From: Terrimicrobiaceae bacterium
Lineage (GTDB): Bacteria > Verrucomicrobiota > Verrucomicrobiia > Chthoniobacterales > Terrimicrobiaceae
Reading direction: 5' to 3'
Length of the DNA: 64,000 nt
Assembly (NCBI GenBank): GCA_018402345.1
Contig: JAGYIV010000008.1
Span: forward strand, 952,929-1,016,928
Shown here: positions 7,715-17,077 of the stretch, piece by piece
Position numbering within the stretch: position 1 is the stretch's first letter
Layout of the letters: every line of letters starts with the position of its first letter
Made by a program: the position numbers and the translations under genes
Notes under the pieces: model-generated
What the model was told of the DNA's origin: nothing
Databases searched by the model: none
Seen by the model: only the letters and a program-made list of their open reading frames with translations

Positions 7715-10251
7715 GCGGGATCCTTTCGAAGTTGTTGGAGCGAGGCGCACACGGACACCATGCCCACGGACATGCCGAGCATCATCGCGGCGTAGGTGGC
7801 GAAAAATTGCATACCTGGGAGCGTGGGGACGATGTGCGACATGACCCACGCGGCGGCTTCCATGCCCGCGAGCATGCCGAAGAGGCCGGCCACCCAGCAA
7901 AGGAGGCGCCCGCGCCCGCGGCGTTCAAAGGCGACCATTTGCAGCGAGGCGAGCACCATGGAGGCGTCCATCCAGTTCAGCTTCGCAAAAATCCCCAGCC
8001 CCATCGTCGAGTCGGCGCAGCCGCAGAGGCACACGCCATTCCGCACGACGGCGGCGAATCCGGCATCCGCCCACCACCCGAGGAGCATCGCGAGGCCGCC
8101 GAGGGAGAACATGCCGAGAGTCATCTCGGCGAGCTTGGTGATCGGGCGCCCGAGGAGGGCGAGCCAGCAGAGGGCGCCCGCGGAGAGGAACAACGCCAGA
8201 AAGCCGTAGGCGGCCACACCTTGGAATCCCCCCAGATACACGATCAACGGTCCCTGCAGCGCGAGCGTGGCCGAGGGAATAATGAGGCGCCATGGCACGG
8301 CCGGGAGCATCGGCTTGGAAATCGGGCGCGCGGCATTTCCCGTTTGTGCCAGCGCACGCCATGTCACGGTGAAGCTCGAGACCAGCATGAGAACAGCGGC
8401 GAGGACGGGATGGATGATGCCGCATGCCGCGAGCGAGATGCCAATGATGTTGTAAAAGGCGGCGATGCGGATGTTGGTGTGGATGGCTTGAACGGCCTTG
8501 CGGCATCGGGCCACGGCGAACGGCACGGCGGAGAGGTCCGACGAGGCGAGTTCGCCGGTGGCGGTCTCGCGGGCGAGCGCGCTGCCGGAGCCGATGGCAA
8601 GCGCCGCCGAGGCCTCGGACATCGCTGGGGCGTCGTTCACTCCGTCGCCCACGAAGAGCACCCTGCGACCGCTGGATTCGAGATGTTTGACGAGGCGCGT
8701 CTTGTCGGCGGGAGCGAGGCCCGCGTGGACGTTGGGCAATCCATGGGCGGCGGCGGCTTCGGGGCGGTCGCCGGTCATGATTTCGCATAGCAAGCCCAGG
8801 CGGCCGAGTTCCTCGAGGGTGGTCAGCGCGCCCTCGCGGAGTTTCTCGCGGAGCGCGGCGATGCCGGCGATCGATCCGTCGGCGATGATGTAGACGAGAT
8901 GGGCCGCCTCGCCTTTGAGGGTTGAAGCGAGCGAGTCCGCCAGGGGCTGCTGGCTGGTGGACAGGAGTGATTTGTTGCCGATGCGGTAGGAGATGCCATC
9001 CACCACACCCTCCAGCCCCGCTCCCGCAAGGAGGTTGACGGGCACAGGCATGGCGCCCGCCATGCGAAACGCCCTCGCCACGGGGTGTGTGCTGGAGGCC
9101 TCGAGGCGCGCCACGGCGTTCAGCAACCGCTGGCGGTCGATGCCCGGCGCCTCGACAAAATCGACGCGTTCCAGCTCCTCCTCGCCCAGTGTGCCTGTTT
9201 TGTCGAAGACCACGGTGTCGACCTGCGAGAGTTTTTCCACAAGGTCGCCGTCTCTCGGCACAATGCCGCGCTTCGCGAGAGCGGCGAGGGCGGACCAGAT
9301 GCCCACCGGCGTTGCAAGTCCCATCGAGCACGGGCAGGCGACCAGAACGACAGCGAGGCCGTTGAACACGCCGACGATCCAGCTTTCCCGCCATGTCCAA
9401 AACGCAAAGGTTGCCGCCGAGACGGCGAGGACCGAAGGAAGGAACCACGCCACCAGGCGGTCGGCCTCGCGTTGCAGGCGGGACGGGCGCGACTGGGCTT
9501 CACGCACCGTGTCGAGGATGCCGTCGAGGCGGCGTTCGTTGCCTGCCACGGTGGCCTCGATCGTGAGCATGCCATCCAATGAATACCCGCCTGCAAAAAC
9601 ACGGTCGCCTGGGCGTTTGACGACAGGGAACGGCTCGCCGGTGAGGGCTGTCTCCCGCACAAAGGCGGTGCCCTCGAGCACAATACCATCCGCCGGCACT
9701 GGAGACCCCGCACGCACGACAAGGCGGTCGCCGGCCTCGATGGTCGAGGCGTTGACCGTCTCGGTCGAGCCGCAGCAGGTGAGGCGCTCGCAGGTTTCAA
9801 ACTCGCGACCGAGAGCCTTCGCCGCCTCGAGGGCGGCTTGGCGGCGGCGCTCGCCGACAAGTTTTCCGAACATGGAAATCGCCACAAGAATAGCGACGAC
9901 CTCGTAGTAGATGCTGCCGTAGCCTGTGAGAGTCGAGTGGACGGAGACACCAAACGCGGCGGCGATGCCCGCGAGGAAGAGTTGGTCGATGACGATGCGG
10001 CCGTGGCGTGCCGCCTCCCATGCTTCGCGAAGGATCGGGAGGCCCGCCAGCAGGAACACAGCCAGCGCCGAGGCGGCGAGCACTCCGTGGATCACCCAGC
10101 GTGACGACGGGTCCGGCGGCGAGAGGTTCACCGCTAGGCTGAAGATCATGGATTGACCAGCGACCAGCGCCGCGATGGCCAGACGCGTCCACTCGCCCGC
10201 GCCACGGGTGGCGGCGGTTGGTGGATTCGAACATGCGCAGCAGGTGGACAT
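7711..10251 (-). CDS. Cu(I)-type P1B ATPase with C-terminal membrane extension
   Basis: Metal-exporting P-type ATPase. Motifs in order: TGE actuator loop near residue 205, CPC membrane metal site near 307, DKTGT phosphorylation site near 350, an HP motif (SSTHPVA) near 390 and GDGVNDAP near 536. YN in the next membrane helix and MxxSS in the last match the Cu(I) class. No HMA metal-binding domain is present; the N-terminus is only a short Cys-rich stretch (MSTCCACSN). The core ends near residue 635, after which about 210 extra residues carry several more predicted helices and a CLCGC motif. ATG at 10251 is preferred over GTG at 10260. Coupling to resB-ccsA suggests copper delivery or efflux tied to respiratory cytochrome assembly, as with CcoI/FixI; this is inference. 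Confidence 0.9.
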   Translation of the reverse strand: MSTCCACSNPPTAATRGAGEWTRLAIAALVAGQSMIFSLAVNLSPPDPSSRWVIHGVLAASALAVFLLAGLPILREAWEAARHGRIVIDQLFLAGIAAAFGVSVHSTLTGYGSIYYEVVAILVAISMFGKLVGERRRQAALEAAKALGREFETCERLTCCGSTETVNASTIEAGDRLVVRAGSPVPADGIVLEGTAFVRETALTGEPFPVVKRPGDRVFAGGYSLDGMLTIEATVAGNERRLDGILDTVREAQSRPSRLQREADRLVAWFLPSVLAVSAATFAFWTWRESWIVGVFNGLAVVLVACPCSMGLATPVGIWSALAALAKRGIVPRDGDLVEKLSQVDTVVFDKTGTLGEEELERVDFVEAPGIDRQRLLNAVARLEASSTHPVARAFRMAGAMPVPVNLLAGAGLEGVVDGISYRIGNKSLLSTSQQPLADSLASTLKGEAAHLVYIIADGSIAGIAALREKLREGALTTLEELGRLGLLCEIMTGDRPEAAAAHGLPNVHAGLAPADKTRLVKHLESSGRRVLFVGDGVNDAPAMSEASAALAIGSGSALARETATGELASSDLSAVPFAVARCRKAVQAIHTNIRIAAFYNIIGISLAACGIIHPVLAAVLMLVSSFTVTWRALAQTGNAARPISKPMLPAVPWRLIIPSATLALQGPLIVYLGGFQGVAAYGFLALFLSAGALCWLALLGRPITKLAEMTLGMFSLGGLAMLLGWWADAGFAAVVRNGVCLCGCADSTMGLGIFAKLNWMDASMVLASLQMVAFERRGRGRLLCWVAGLFGMLAGMEAAAWVMSHIVPTLPGMQFFATYAAMMLGMSVGMVSVCASLQQLRKDPA

Positions 10252-10351
10252 GGGCGTCACACGCTACTGGCGGGCCGGTGATTTTCAAGCACCACCGAAC
10301 GGGTGTGTGCTTGGCACGGCAGGGGCGGTTGCGTTAGGCAACGGGTATTGC

Positions 10352-11284
10352 ATGACGCCGTTCGGGATTGTTTTGCCTGTTTTTCTGGTGCTCGGCGCGG
10401 GATACGCGTTGCGGCGGTTGGGCGTTTTCACCGAGGAGGGGGACAGGTCGTTGCTTGGCGTGTTGGTGAAGCTCTTTGTGCCCTGCCTGGCGCTGGATGT
10501 GATCGTCGGCAACGAGGCGTTGTTGCGCCCCTCGAACTGGCTTTTCCCGCCGCTGGCGGGCTTCGCGATCGCCGTGATGGGGTATGGGGTTTGTCTCGGA
10601 GCGGGAAAATTGTTTTTTCGCGGGCAGGAAACGGCCCGCACGTTCGCCTCGGTGGCGGGGTTGCAAAACTACTCCTACATCCCGCTGCCGCTGTGCCAGG
10701 CGCTTTTCGACCGCGAGGTGGTCGGGGTGCTGTTTGCCTTCAACCTTGGGGTGGAAGTGGCGATGTGGACGCTCGGCGTGGCATTGTTCCCCGGTGGGCG
10801 GATACGTGGAAGGTGGCGCTCGATTTTGCTCAATCCGCCGGTGCTGGCCGTGGTCGCCGCCCAGATTCTGAATGTGCTTGGCGCCTCGGCATTGTTCCCT
10901 CAGGCGCTTGACGTGGCACTGCACATGCTCGGGCTTTGCGCTGTGCCTGTGGGCTTGGTGGTCACAGGGGCCGTGCTGGCGGACCACATGAACCCCGGCA
11001 TCCTCCGCTCGGGGTGGGCTGGGATGGCGTTGGGATTGGTTCTCCGGTTGGGATTTCTTCCGCTGTTGATTCTCTTGGCGGCGGTGTGGTTGCCGGTGGA
11101 TCTGGCGTTGAAAAAAGTCCTCGTTGTGCAATCCGCGATGCCGGCGGCGGTGTTTCCGGTGGTGCTTGCGAAAATGCACGGCGGCGACATGCCGGTGGCT
11201 TTGCGTGTTGTTTTTGCAACGTCGATTCCAGCCTTGGTGACGATTCCTCTCTGGCTGGAGTGGGCGATGCGCTTTGTGGAGTGA
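10352..11284 (+). CDS. AEC-family (auxin efflux carrier) permease
   Basis: Membrane transporter of 310 residues with about ten hydrophobic segments. Family features are the opening GIVLPVFLVLGAGYALRRLG, the middle NYSYIPLPLCQALFDRE block and the closing VVQSAMPAAVFPVVLAKMHGG, which resembles the conserved C-terminal AEC segment. The ATG at 10352 is chosen because the upstream part of the open frame (from 10175) is not hydrophobic and overlaps the divergent ATPase gene. Bacterial members export malonate, malate or similar organic anions; the substrate here is unknown. It faces the P1B ATPase across a ~100 bp divergent promoter region. Confidence 0.87.
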   Translation: MTPFGIVLPVFLVLGAGYALRRLGVFTEEGDRSLLGVLVKLFVPCLALDVIVGNEALLRPSNWLFPPLAGFAIAVMGYGVCLGAGKLFFRGQETARTFASVAGLQNYSYIPLPLCQALFDREVVGVLFAFNLGVEVAMWTLGVALFPGGRIRGRWRSILLNPPVLAVVAAQILNVLGASALFPQALDVALHMLGLCAVPVGLVVTGAVLADHMNPGILRSGWAGMALGLVLRLGFLPLLILLAAVWLPVDLALKKVLVVQSAMPAAVFPVVLAKMHGGDMPVALRVVFATSIPALVTIPLWLEWAMRFVE

Positions 11285-11306
11285 GCGGAGGGAGGGCTTC
11301 CGCCAA

Positions 11307-12204
11307 TCAGGCGCGAGGTGCCGGAGAGGCGAATGCCTTGGTGAAGGAGATCCAGACTTTGTGGCGGGGGACTTTGATGTTTTCGCCCAGTGGGTGGGCG
11401 GCGACGAGGTCGAGGGTTTGGCGGGCGAGGTCGAGCGGCAGGAGGCAGGCGGCTCGGAGGGTGCGCGGGCGCATGGCGGCGGCGTAGGGTGTCGCCCGCG
11501 GCGAGCCACTCGCGCACGCGTTGCATTTCGGTGTAGAAGCGCTCGTCGGGGATGTAGACCCTGCCGGCATCCGCGTCGCGGCGGCGGTCGCGGAGGATGT
11601 TGACGAGTTGTAGAGCTTCGCCGAAGCGGCGGGCCACAGGTAGGAGGTCCTGCTCGGGGAGTGTCGAGCAGTCGGGAATGTGGCGCAGGCACAAGCGGGC
11701 CCAGAATTCGCCCACGCTGCCTGCCACGAGGCCGATGTAACGGTCGAGTTCCTCGGGACTGAGCGGCGGGGCGGGCAGCGTGCCCGGCTCCGTAGAGAAC
11801 CGCTCCACGTCGAAGAGTTGACCCTCCAAAATAATGCGCCAGACGGAGCGGATGTCATCTGCCTCAGGGAGCGAATTCAATGCTTCGAGAAGCGAAGGGA
11901 GGCGCAGGACGAGTTCGGCGTCGGTGCCCTCCAGACCGAGGTCGGGAATTGTTTCGAGAAAGGATTCCGGCAGCGAGCGGAGGAGTGCCGAGCGTTGGAA
12001 GGCGGGGGCGGTGGAGGCGTCGGCGATGGTGTCCGAGGCGCGAGCGAGGAGGTAGGCGAGCGAGAGCGTGGGGCGGATGCGTTTCGGAAGAATGCGAAGC
12101 GAGAGCTGAAATGAGCGCGCCGCTTTCTTGAGAAGGGCCTCGAAGGCGTAGGTGTCGAGCAGTGCTGGAAGAACGGGGCCGGCGTGGCGTGGAGCGGGGA
12201 TCAC
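11307..12204 (-). pseudogene. Squalene/phytoene synthase family gene with a frameshift
   Basis: Isoprenoid head-to-head condensing enzyme of the trans-prenyltransferase class. The GTG at 12204 overlaps the preceding stop. Both Asp-rich motifs are visible in the first frame: DTIAD near residue 58 and NILRDRRRDADAGRVYIP near residue 200. At 11487 the frame breaks: one frame reads ...EWLAAGDT and the continuation LRAACLLPLDLARQTLDLV...KVWISF lies in a second frame reading to 11307. Together they give ~298 residues, the normal length. One extra C (or two lost bases) explains it. It may be a true pseudogene or an assembly error. Position downstream of ATP-grasp and alpha-E genes, by 4-nt overlap, is unusual for this family. 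Confidence 0.8.
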
Positions 12205-13157
12205 AATCGGAAATACTCCTCGGCGATGGCGGCCGAGATGTCATTCAGGCGGGCTTGTGTCTGGTCGAGATATTCGTGGAGGCCGGTCTTGAAGATGCTG
12301 TCGCCGTTTGTGAAATCGAGGTTCGAGCGGAGCATGCCGGAAAGGCGCTCGGCTTCGTTTTTGAAATGCCCGCGGTCGGTGCCCGAGACGCTGTGGAGGG
12401 CCTGGTCGAGGGAGTCCACGCAGAAGCGGATCGAGCGGGGGAAGGTATCGTGGAGCACGAGAAACCCAGCGACATCCCAGCTGGTGACTCGGCCGTGGAA
12501 AATCTTGAAGTAGGCTTCCATGGCGCTGCAGGAGCGGAGGACGGCGTTCCACTGGGTGATGTCCACGTTGCCGCCGACCTGCTCGCCGCTGGGCAGGAGG
12601 ACATGGTATTTGATATCGAGGACGCGGGAGGTCGAGTCGGCGCGTTCGATGAATTTGCCCGCCTGGAGGAATTGCCAGCCCTCGCCGTGCGTCATGGTGG
12701 CGTCGGTGGTGCCTTGAAAGCTGTGGAGGCTATCGACGAGCGAGCGGTAGAAATCGATGGGGCTTTCCTTGTGGGCCGCACGGGCGCTGTCGCTGCGGAG
12801 ATATAGATACAGCCTGTTCAGAAGCTCCCACATTTCGCTCGAGATCTGCTCGCGCACGGTGCGGGCGTTTTCGCGGACGATGGTGATGCAGGTGAGAATC
12901 GAGTTCGGGTTCGATCGCTCGAAGGTGATGAAATCCATCACGGCATCGGCGCTGAATGTTTTGTGGATGCTGTGGAAGAGTTCCTGGTCGAGAAGGGTGG
13001 CGAGGATCGGCTCCCACTGCTGGCGGAGTCGGCCGCCGAGTTGGTCCTCGTTGTCGAGTTCGAGCTGGATGTTTACATCGAGGACGCGGGCACTGGTCTC
13101 GGCGCGCTCGATATAGCGGCTCATCCAGTAGCAGGAATCGGCGACGCGGCTCAGCAT
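12201..13157 (-). CDS. Alpha-E domain protein (DUF403)
   Basis: Cytoplasmic all-helical protein of 318 residues, nearly always encoded beside a circularly permuted ATP-grasp protein. Such pairs are thought to make or modify peptides, but no reaction is proven. The start at 13157 gives [20 protein letters not shown], the standard family N-terminus; a second ERAD motif ([18 protein letters not shown]) lies near residue 185, reflecting the internal alpha-E repeat. Its start overlaps the ATP-grasp stop by 7 nt and its stop overlaps the start of the squalene/phytoene synthase-like gene by 4 nt, so all three are coupled. Confidence 0.93.
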   Translation of the reverse strand: MLSRVADSCYWMSRYIERAETSARVLDVNIQLELDNEDQLGGRLRQQWEPILATLLDQELFHSIHKTFSADAVMDFITFERSNPNSILTCITIVRENARTVREQISSEMWELLNRLYLYLRSDSARAAHKESPIDFYRSLVDSLHSFQGTTDATMTHGEGWQFLQAGKFIERADSTSRVLDIKYHVLLPSGEQVGGNVDITQWNAVLRSCSAMEAYFKIFHGRVTSWDVAGFLVLHDTFPRSIRFCVDSLDQALHSVSGTDRGHFKNEAERLSGMLRSNLDFTNGDSIFKTGLHEYLDQTQARLNDISAAIAEEYFRL

Positions 13158-14605
13158 GGGGCCTCCTCGCTGTCGAGCACCCAGGTGTCCTTGCTGCCGC
13201 CGCCTTGCGACGAGTTCACGACGAGCGACCCCTTGCGCATGGCGACGCGGGTGAGGCCGCCGGGGATGATTTTCACGGATTCGCCCATGAGGATGTAGGG
13301 GCGGAGGTCGATGTGGCGGCCCTCGAAGGAGCCGTCGACATAGCACGGCGAGCGCGAGAGGCTGATCACGGGCTGCGCGATATAGCCGCGGGGGTCGGCT
13401 TCGATGGCGGCGCGGAATTTGGCGACCTCCTCGCGGCTGGCCTGCGGACCAATCATCATGCCGTAACCGCCGCTTTCGTTCGCGGCCTTGATGACGAGGT
13501 TTTCAAGGTTTTCGAGGATGTATTTGCGGTCGCTGTCCACGGCGGAGAGGTAGGTTTCGACGTTTGGAAGGATCGGATCCTCGCCGAGGTAGAATTTGAT
13601 CATCGCCGGCACGTAGTAGTAGGTCACCTTGTCATCCGCCACACCGGTGCCGAGGGCGTTGGCGAGATTCACATTTCCCTCGCGGTAGGCGTTCACGATG
13701 CCCGGCACGCCGAGCACGGAGTCCTTGCGGAAGACAGTGGGGTCGAGGAAGTCGTCATCGACGCGGCGGTAGATGACATCGACCTGCTTCAGGCCCTTTG
13801 TGGTCTTCATGTAGACCTTTGCGTCGTTCACCACGAGGTCTTGGCTGACGACGATCTCGATGCCCATCGCACGGGCGAGGAACGAATGCTCGAAATAGGC
13901 CGAGTTGTAGATGCCGGGGGTGAGAACCACAACGGTGGGGTCGGGGTTTCCATGAGGGGCGACATGGCGCAGGGCGGCGAGAAGTTCCTGCGGGTAGCCA
14001 TCCACCGGCCGCACGGGATGCCGGCGGAAGAGTTTCGGGAACACGCGCTTCATGGCTTGGCGGTTCTCCAGCATGTAGGAGACGCCGGAGGGGCAGCGGC
14101 CGTTGTCCTCGAGCACGAGGTAGCGGCCATCGCCGTCGCGGATCATGTCCGAGCCACAGATGTGGATGTAGATGTCGTGGGGGACATCCATGCCCACGAG
14201 TTCGGGCCGGTAGTGCTTGGCGGTGCGGATGATTTCCAGCGGGATCACGCCCTCCTTCACGATGCGTTGGTCGTGGTAGATGTCGTGGAGGAAGAGATTC
14301 AACGCGCGGAGGCGTTGTTCGAGGCCGCGCTCGATATGGCGCCACTCGTCCGCGGGAATGATGCGAGGCACGAGATCGAACGGCATGATGCGCTCTGTGC
14401 CTTCATCGCCGCTGTAAACGGTGAAGGTGATGCCTTGGTTCAAATAGGTCTGCTCGGCCAACGAGCGCTTCAACTCGAAGGCTGCGCGGTCCATTTCCGA
14501 AAAACGCTCGAGGAGGGACTTGTAATGCGGCCGGACTGACCCGTCGGCATGGAACATCTCGTCGTAAAAACCGCCCGTGTCGTAGCTCTGAAAAAACCCT
14601 GACAT
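13151..14605 (-). CDS. Circularly permuted type 2 ATP-grasp protein (DUF404/DUF407)
   Basis: Predicted carboxylate-amine ligase-like enzyme of the circularly permuted ATP-grasp class. The ATG at 14605 (MSGFFQSYD) is preferred to a TTG at 14620. Family landmarks are TGGFYDEMF near the N-terminus, [75 protein letters not shown] and the C-terminal [10 protein letters not shown]. It is the first gene of a three-gene leftward operon with the alpha-E protein. Genomes with this pair often add a transglutaminase-like protease; none is seen here, and a squalene/phytoene-synthase-like gene takes that place instead. Confidence 0.93.
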   Translation of the reverse strand: MSGFFQSYDTGGFYDEMFHADGSVRPHYKSLLERFSEMDRAAFELKRSLAEQTYLNQGITFTVYSGDEGTERIMPFDLVPRIIPADEWRHIERGLEQRLRALNLFLHDIYHDQRIVKEGVIPLEIIRTAKHYRPELVGMDVPHDIYIHICGSDMIRDGDGRYLVLEDNGRCPSGVSYMLENRQAMKRVFPKLFRRHPVRPVDGYPQELLAALRHVAPHGNPDPTVVVLTPGIYNSAYFEHSFLARAMGIEIVVSQDLVVNDAKVYMKTTKGLKQVDVIYRRVDDDFLDPTVFRKDSVLGVPGIVNAYREGNVNLANALGTGVADDKVTYYYVPAMIKFYLGEDPILPNVETYLSAVDSDRKYILENLENLVIKAANESGGYGMMIGPQASREEVAKFRAAIEADPRGYIAQPVISLSRSPCYVDGSFEGRHIDLRPYILMGESVKIIPGGLTRVAMRKGSLVVNSSQGGGSKDTWVLDSEEAPC

Positions 14606-14937
14606 TCCTTTAGTCAACAATCACCAAAAGCGGCTCATTCTGGAAAGGGAAAAGTGGTTGGCTTGGAATTTCATCCACGCCGCCGCCGGGAATGCTTTTG
14701 TAGCCGGTGCTCATGGAGCGGCACGACAGGGGGGGCGGATGCCGCTTTGGTTGCCTTCGAAAACGTCGTGGGCGTGGGCCAGCCCCCGGCTGTCAAAGGC
14801 CATGCCGATGGCAACCTGCGCGTTGACTCAAAAGTCCATGACACCGGAGACGGTCCGAGAAGGTGGGAGTGACGGCTGGTGCCAGAATGCGCTTTGAGAA
14901 GCGCGGGGGCGCGTGTTTATTGGCCGGCCGTTCACGT
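14606..14937. other. Divergent intergenic region, nothing identified
   Basis: About 330 bp between the ATP-grasp operon and tgt. It should hold both promoters, but I see no convincing promoter pair, hairpin or conserved RNA. Open frames here are short and without recognisable content. Confidence 0.4.
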
Positions 14938-16977
14938 ATGTCCACATCCACGCGACTTTCCTTTCGTATCGAGGCCGAGGCCTTGGATTCTCGGGCCCGC
15001 GCGGCGGTGTTCCAGACGCTCCACGGCACGGTGCGCACACCGATTTTCATGCCGGTTGGCACGCAGGCCACAGTGAAGGCCCAGGATCCAGCCTCCCTCG
15101 AGGCAAGCGGTTCGCGCGTTCTTCTGGCTAATACCTACCATCTTCTGCTGCGGCCGGGGGCCGAGGTGTTCCGCAAGACGGGGGGAATCCACCGCTTCAT
15201 GTCGTGGCCGCACTCGGTGCTGACCGATTCCGGAGGCTTCCAGATTTTTTCACTCCCCCACTCGCGAAGCATGCGGGAGGAGGGGGCGGTTTTTCAAAGC
15301 TACCTTGACGGCCGCTCGATCCTGCTCAGCCCCGAAACAAGCATCGAAACCCAGATGGCGATCGGCAGCGACATCATGATGGCGCTCGATCAGTGTGTTC
15401 CATCCACCGTCGACGAACCCACCGCGCTGGCTGCCATGGAACTTACGCACCGGTGGGCGGCTCGAAGCCTCGCCGCGCGCGGGGATTCGCCACAGGCGAT
15501 GTTTGGCATCGTGCAGGGGGCGCTGCATCCGGGGCTGAGGCGGGCCAGTGCTGATGCACTTTGCGCGATGGAATTCGACGGCTTCGCGATTGGAGGCCTG
15601 GCCGTGGGCGAGGGAAAAAGCGAGCGCGAGGACACCTGCGAACTCACCGCCGCGCTCCTGCCTAGGAATCTGCCGCGCTACCTCATGGGCGTCGGCACGC
15701 CGCTCGACATCCTCGAGGCTGTGCACCGCGGGGTGGACATGTTCGATTGCATCATCCCCACGCAGGTCGCACAGCGCGGCGGGGCGTTCACCTCGCGCGG
15801 CTATTTGCAATTGAGGCGGGGCGTTTACAAAACCTCCGAAAGCCCGCTTGATCCCGCCTGCTCTTGCCCGACATGCGCGCGTTACAGCCGCGCCTACCTC
15901 CACCACCTCACGAAATGCAAGGAGACGCTCGGCTGGCAACTCCTCGGACTGCACAATATTTTCTTCTACCACCGCCTCATGGAGAACATCCGCTCGAGCA
16001 TTCTCGCAGGCGCGTTTGCGGCTTTTCGCCGGGCTCACCGCGAGACGCTTCTGGCGGATGACCTCGACAATCCTGTGACGCCGATGCGGCGGAACGCCCC
16101 GCGAAAGCTGACGCGCGGCGCCTACCGCATCCATACGGCGATCGAGGGGTTTTCCAGCATTCTTCACGAGGCCTCTGGCGAGATCATGCACTCGCGCACG
16201 GCGCCGATGGACGAGGCGCGGCGGCTTTATGTCGAGCAATCCCGGTTGGGCGAACGCTTGGCTCCGGTGGATGGCTCGAGTGAGGTGGTGGTATGGGATG
16301 TCGGCCTTGGTGCAGGGGCGAATGCGATGGCCGCGATCGAGTGCTACGAGGCGGCGGTTGCGGGGGGCGTGCGCCCGATGCGCATTGTCAGTTTCGAGAA
16401 CGATCTCGACTCGCTGAGGCTGGCTTTCAAAAACAGCGACCTCTTCCCCTACCTGCGGCACGGGGGACCGGCGGGCATTTTGAAATCCGGCGTCTGGCAT
16501 TCGAAAACACATGCGGGCCTCAGCTGGGAGCTTCTCGAAGGCGATTTCCTCGAACACCTCCACCGCGCCCCGGCGCCCGATCTTGTGTTTTACGACATGT
16601 TCTCGGGGAAAACGTGCGCGTCGGCATGGACCACAGAAGCGTTTCGGCAAATCCGCGCGGCTTGCGGGGCTGGCGATGTCGAGTTGTTCACTTACACCTG
16701 CTCCACCGCGTCGCGCGTGGCGATGCTCGCGGCGGGATTCCAAGTAGCGCGGGGCCGCAATGCTGGTGAGAAGCTCGAGACCACTATCGCCTGCACCTCG
16801 TTGGCGTTGGCGAGGGCTCGAGGGCGAGATGTGCTGGGTGCGGATTGGCTCGCCAAGTGGGAGCGCTCGGCGGCGAAATTTCCCGCCGATCTGCCCGTGG
16901 AGGAACGGCCCGCTTTCGAGGAACTCATCCGCTCGCTCCCGCAATTCCTCGCACTGGTTCCGCCGCCAACGCCATGA
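14938..16977 (+). CDS. tgt: tRNA-guanine transglycosylase fused to MnmC-like methyltransferase
   Basis: A 679-residue fusion. Residues ~8-375 are a TGT, which swaps wobble guanine-34 of tRNA for a 7-deazaguanine. By exact spacing against the Zymomonas enzyme (recalled), these are present: D97, D151, Q193, GGLAVGE 219-225, nucleophile D270, and zinc ligands C308, C310, C313 and H339. The two arginines that read the anticodon loop (Zymomonas R286 and R289) are Gln here (Q276, Q279). Residues ~395-679 are a Rossmann methyltransferase like the N-terminal part of MnmC/DUF752: SAM loop DVGLGAGANA near 454, FENDLDS near 486, an FYDMFSGK...AWTTEAF segment near 551 and AAGFQV...EKLETTIA near 598. The ATG at 14938 gives the standard TGT N-terminus. 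Fusion partner and changed residues raise the question of an altered substrate. Confidence 0.9.
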   Translation: MSTSTRLSFRIEAEALDSRARAAVFQTLHGTVRTPIFMPVGTQATVKAQDPASLEASGSRVLLANTYHLLLRPGAEVFRKTGGIHRFMSWPHSVLTDSGGFQIFSLPHSRSMREEGAVFQSYLDGRSILLSPETSIETQMAIGSDIMMALDQCVPSTVDEPTALAAMELTHRWAARSLAARGDSPQAMFGIVQGALHPGLRRASADALCAMEFDGFAIGGLAVGEGKSEREDTCELTAALLPRNLPRYLMGVGTPLDILEAVHRGVDMFDCIIPTQVAQRGGAFTSRGYLQLRRGVYKTSESPLDPACSCPTCARYSRAYLHHLTKCKETLGWQLLGLHNIFFYHRLMENIRSSILAGAFAAFRRAHRETLLADDLDNPVTPMRRNAPRKLTRGAYRIHTAIEGFSSILHEASGEIMHSRTAPMDEARRLYVEQSRLGERLAPVDGSSEVVVWDVGLGAGANAMAAIECYEAAVAGGVRPMRIVSFENDLDSLRLAFKNSDLFPYLRHGGPAGILKSGVWHSKTHAGLSWELLEGDFLEHLHRAPAPDLVFYDMFSGKTCASAWTTEAFRQIRAACGAGDVELFTYTCSTASRVAMLAAGFQVARGRNAGEKLETTIACTSLALARARGRDVLGADWLAKWERSAAKFPADLPVEERPAFEELIRSLPQFLALVPPPTP

Positions 16978-17040
16978 GCCACCCCTGCCCGAATTCCCCG
17001 GCACGGAAAATTTTCATGTTCACAGGCACTGGAATCGACT

Positions 17041-17055
17041 TAGATTCGTAATCTA
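17041..17055. promoter_or_regulatory. Short palindrome in front of oxidase operon
   Basis: TAGATT and AATCTA flank a 3-bp centre, 22 bp upstream of the ctaD start. This could be a regulator site for the cytochrome oxidase operon; there is no further support. Confidence 0.25.
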
Positions 17056-17077
17056 TTTCCAAACTCAGCAAACTGCC

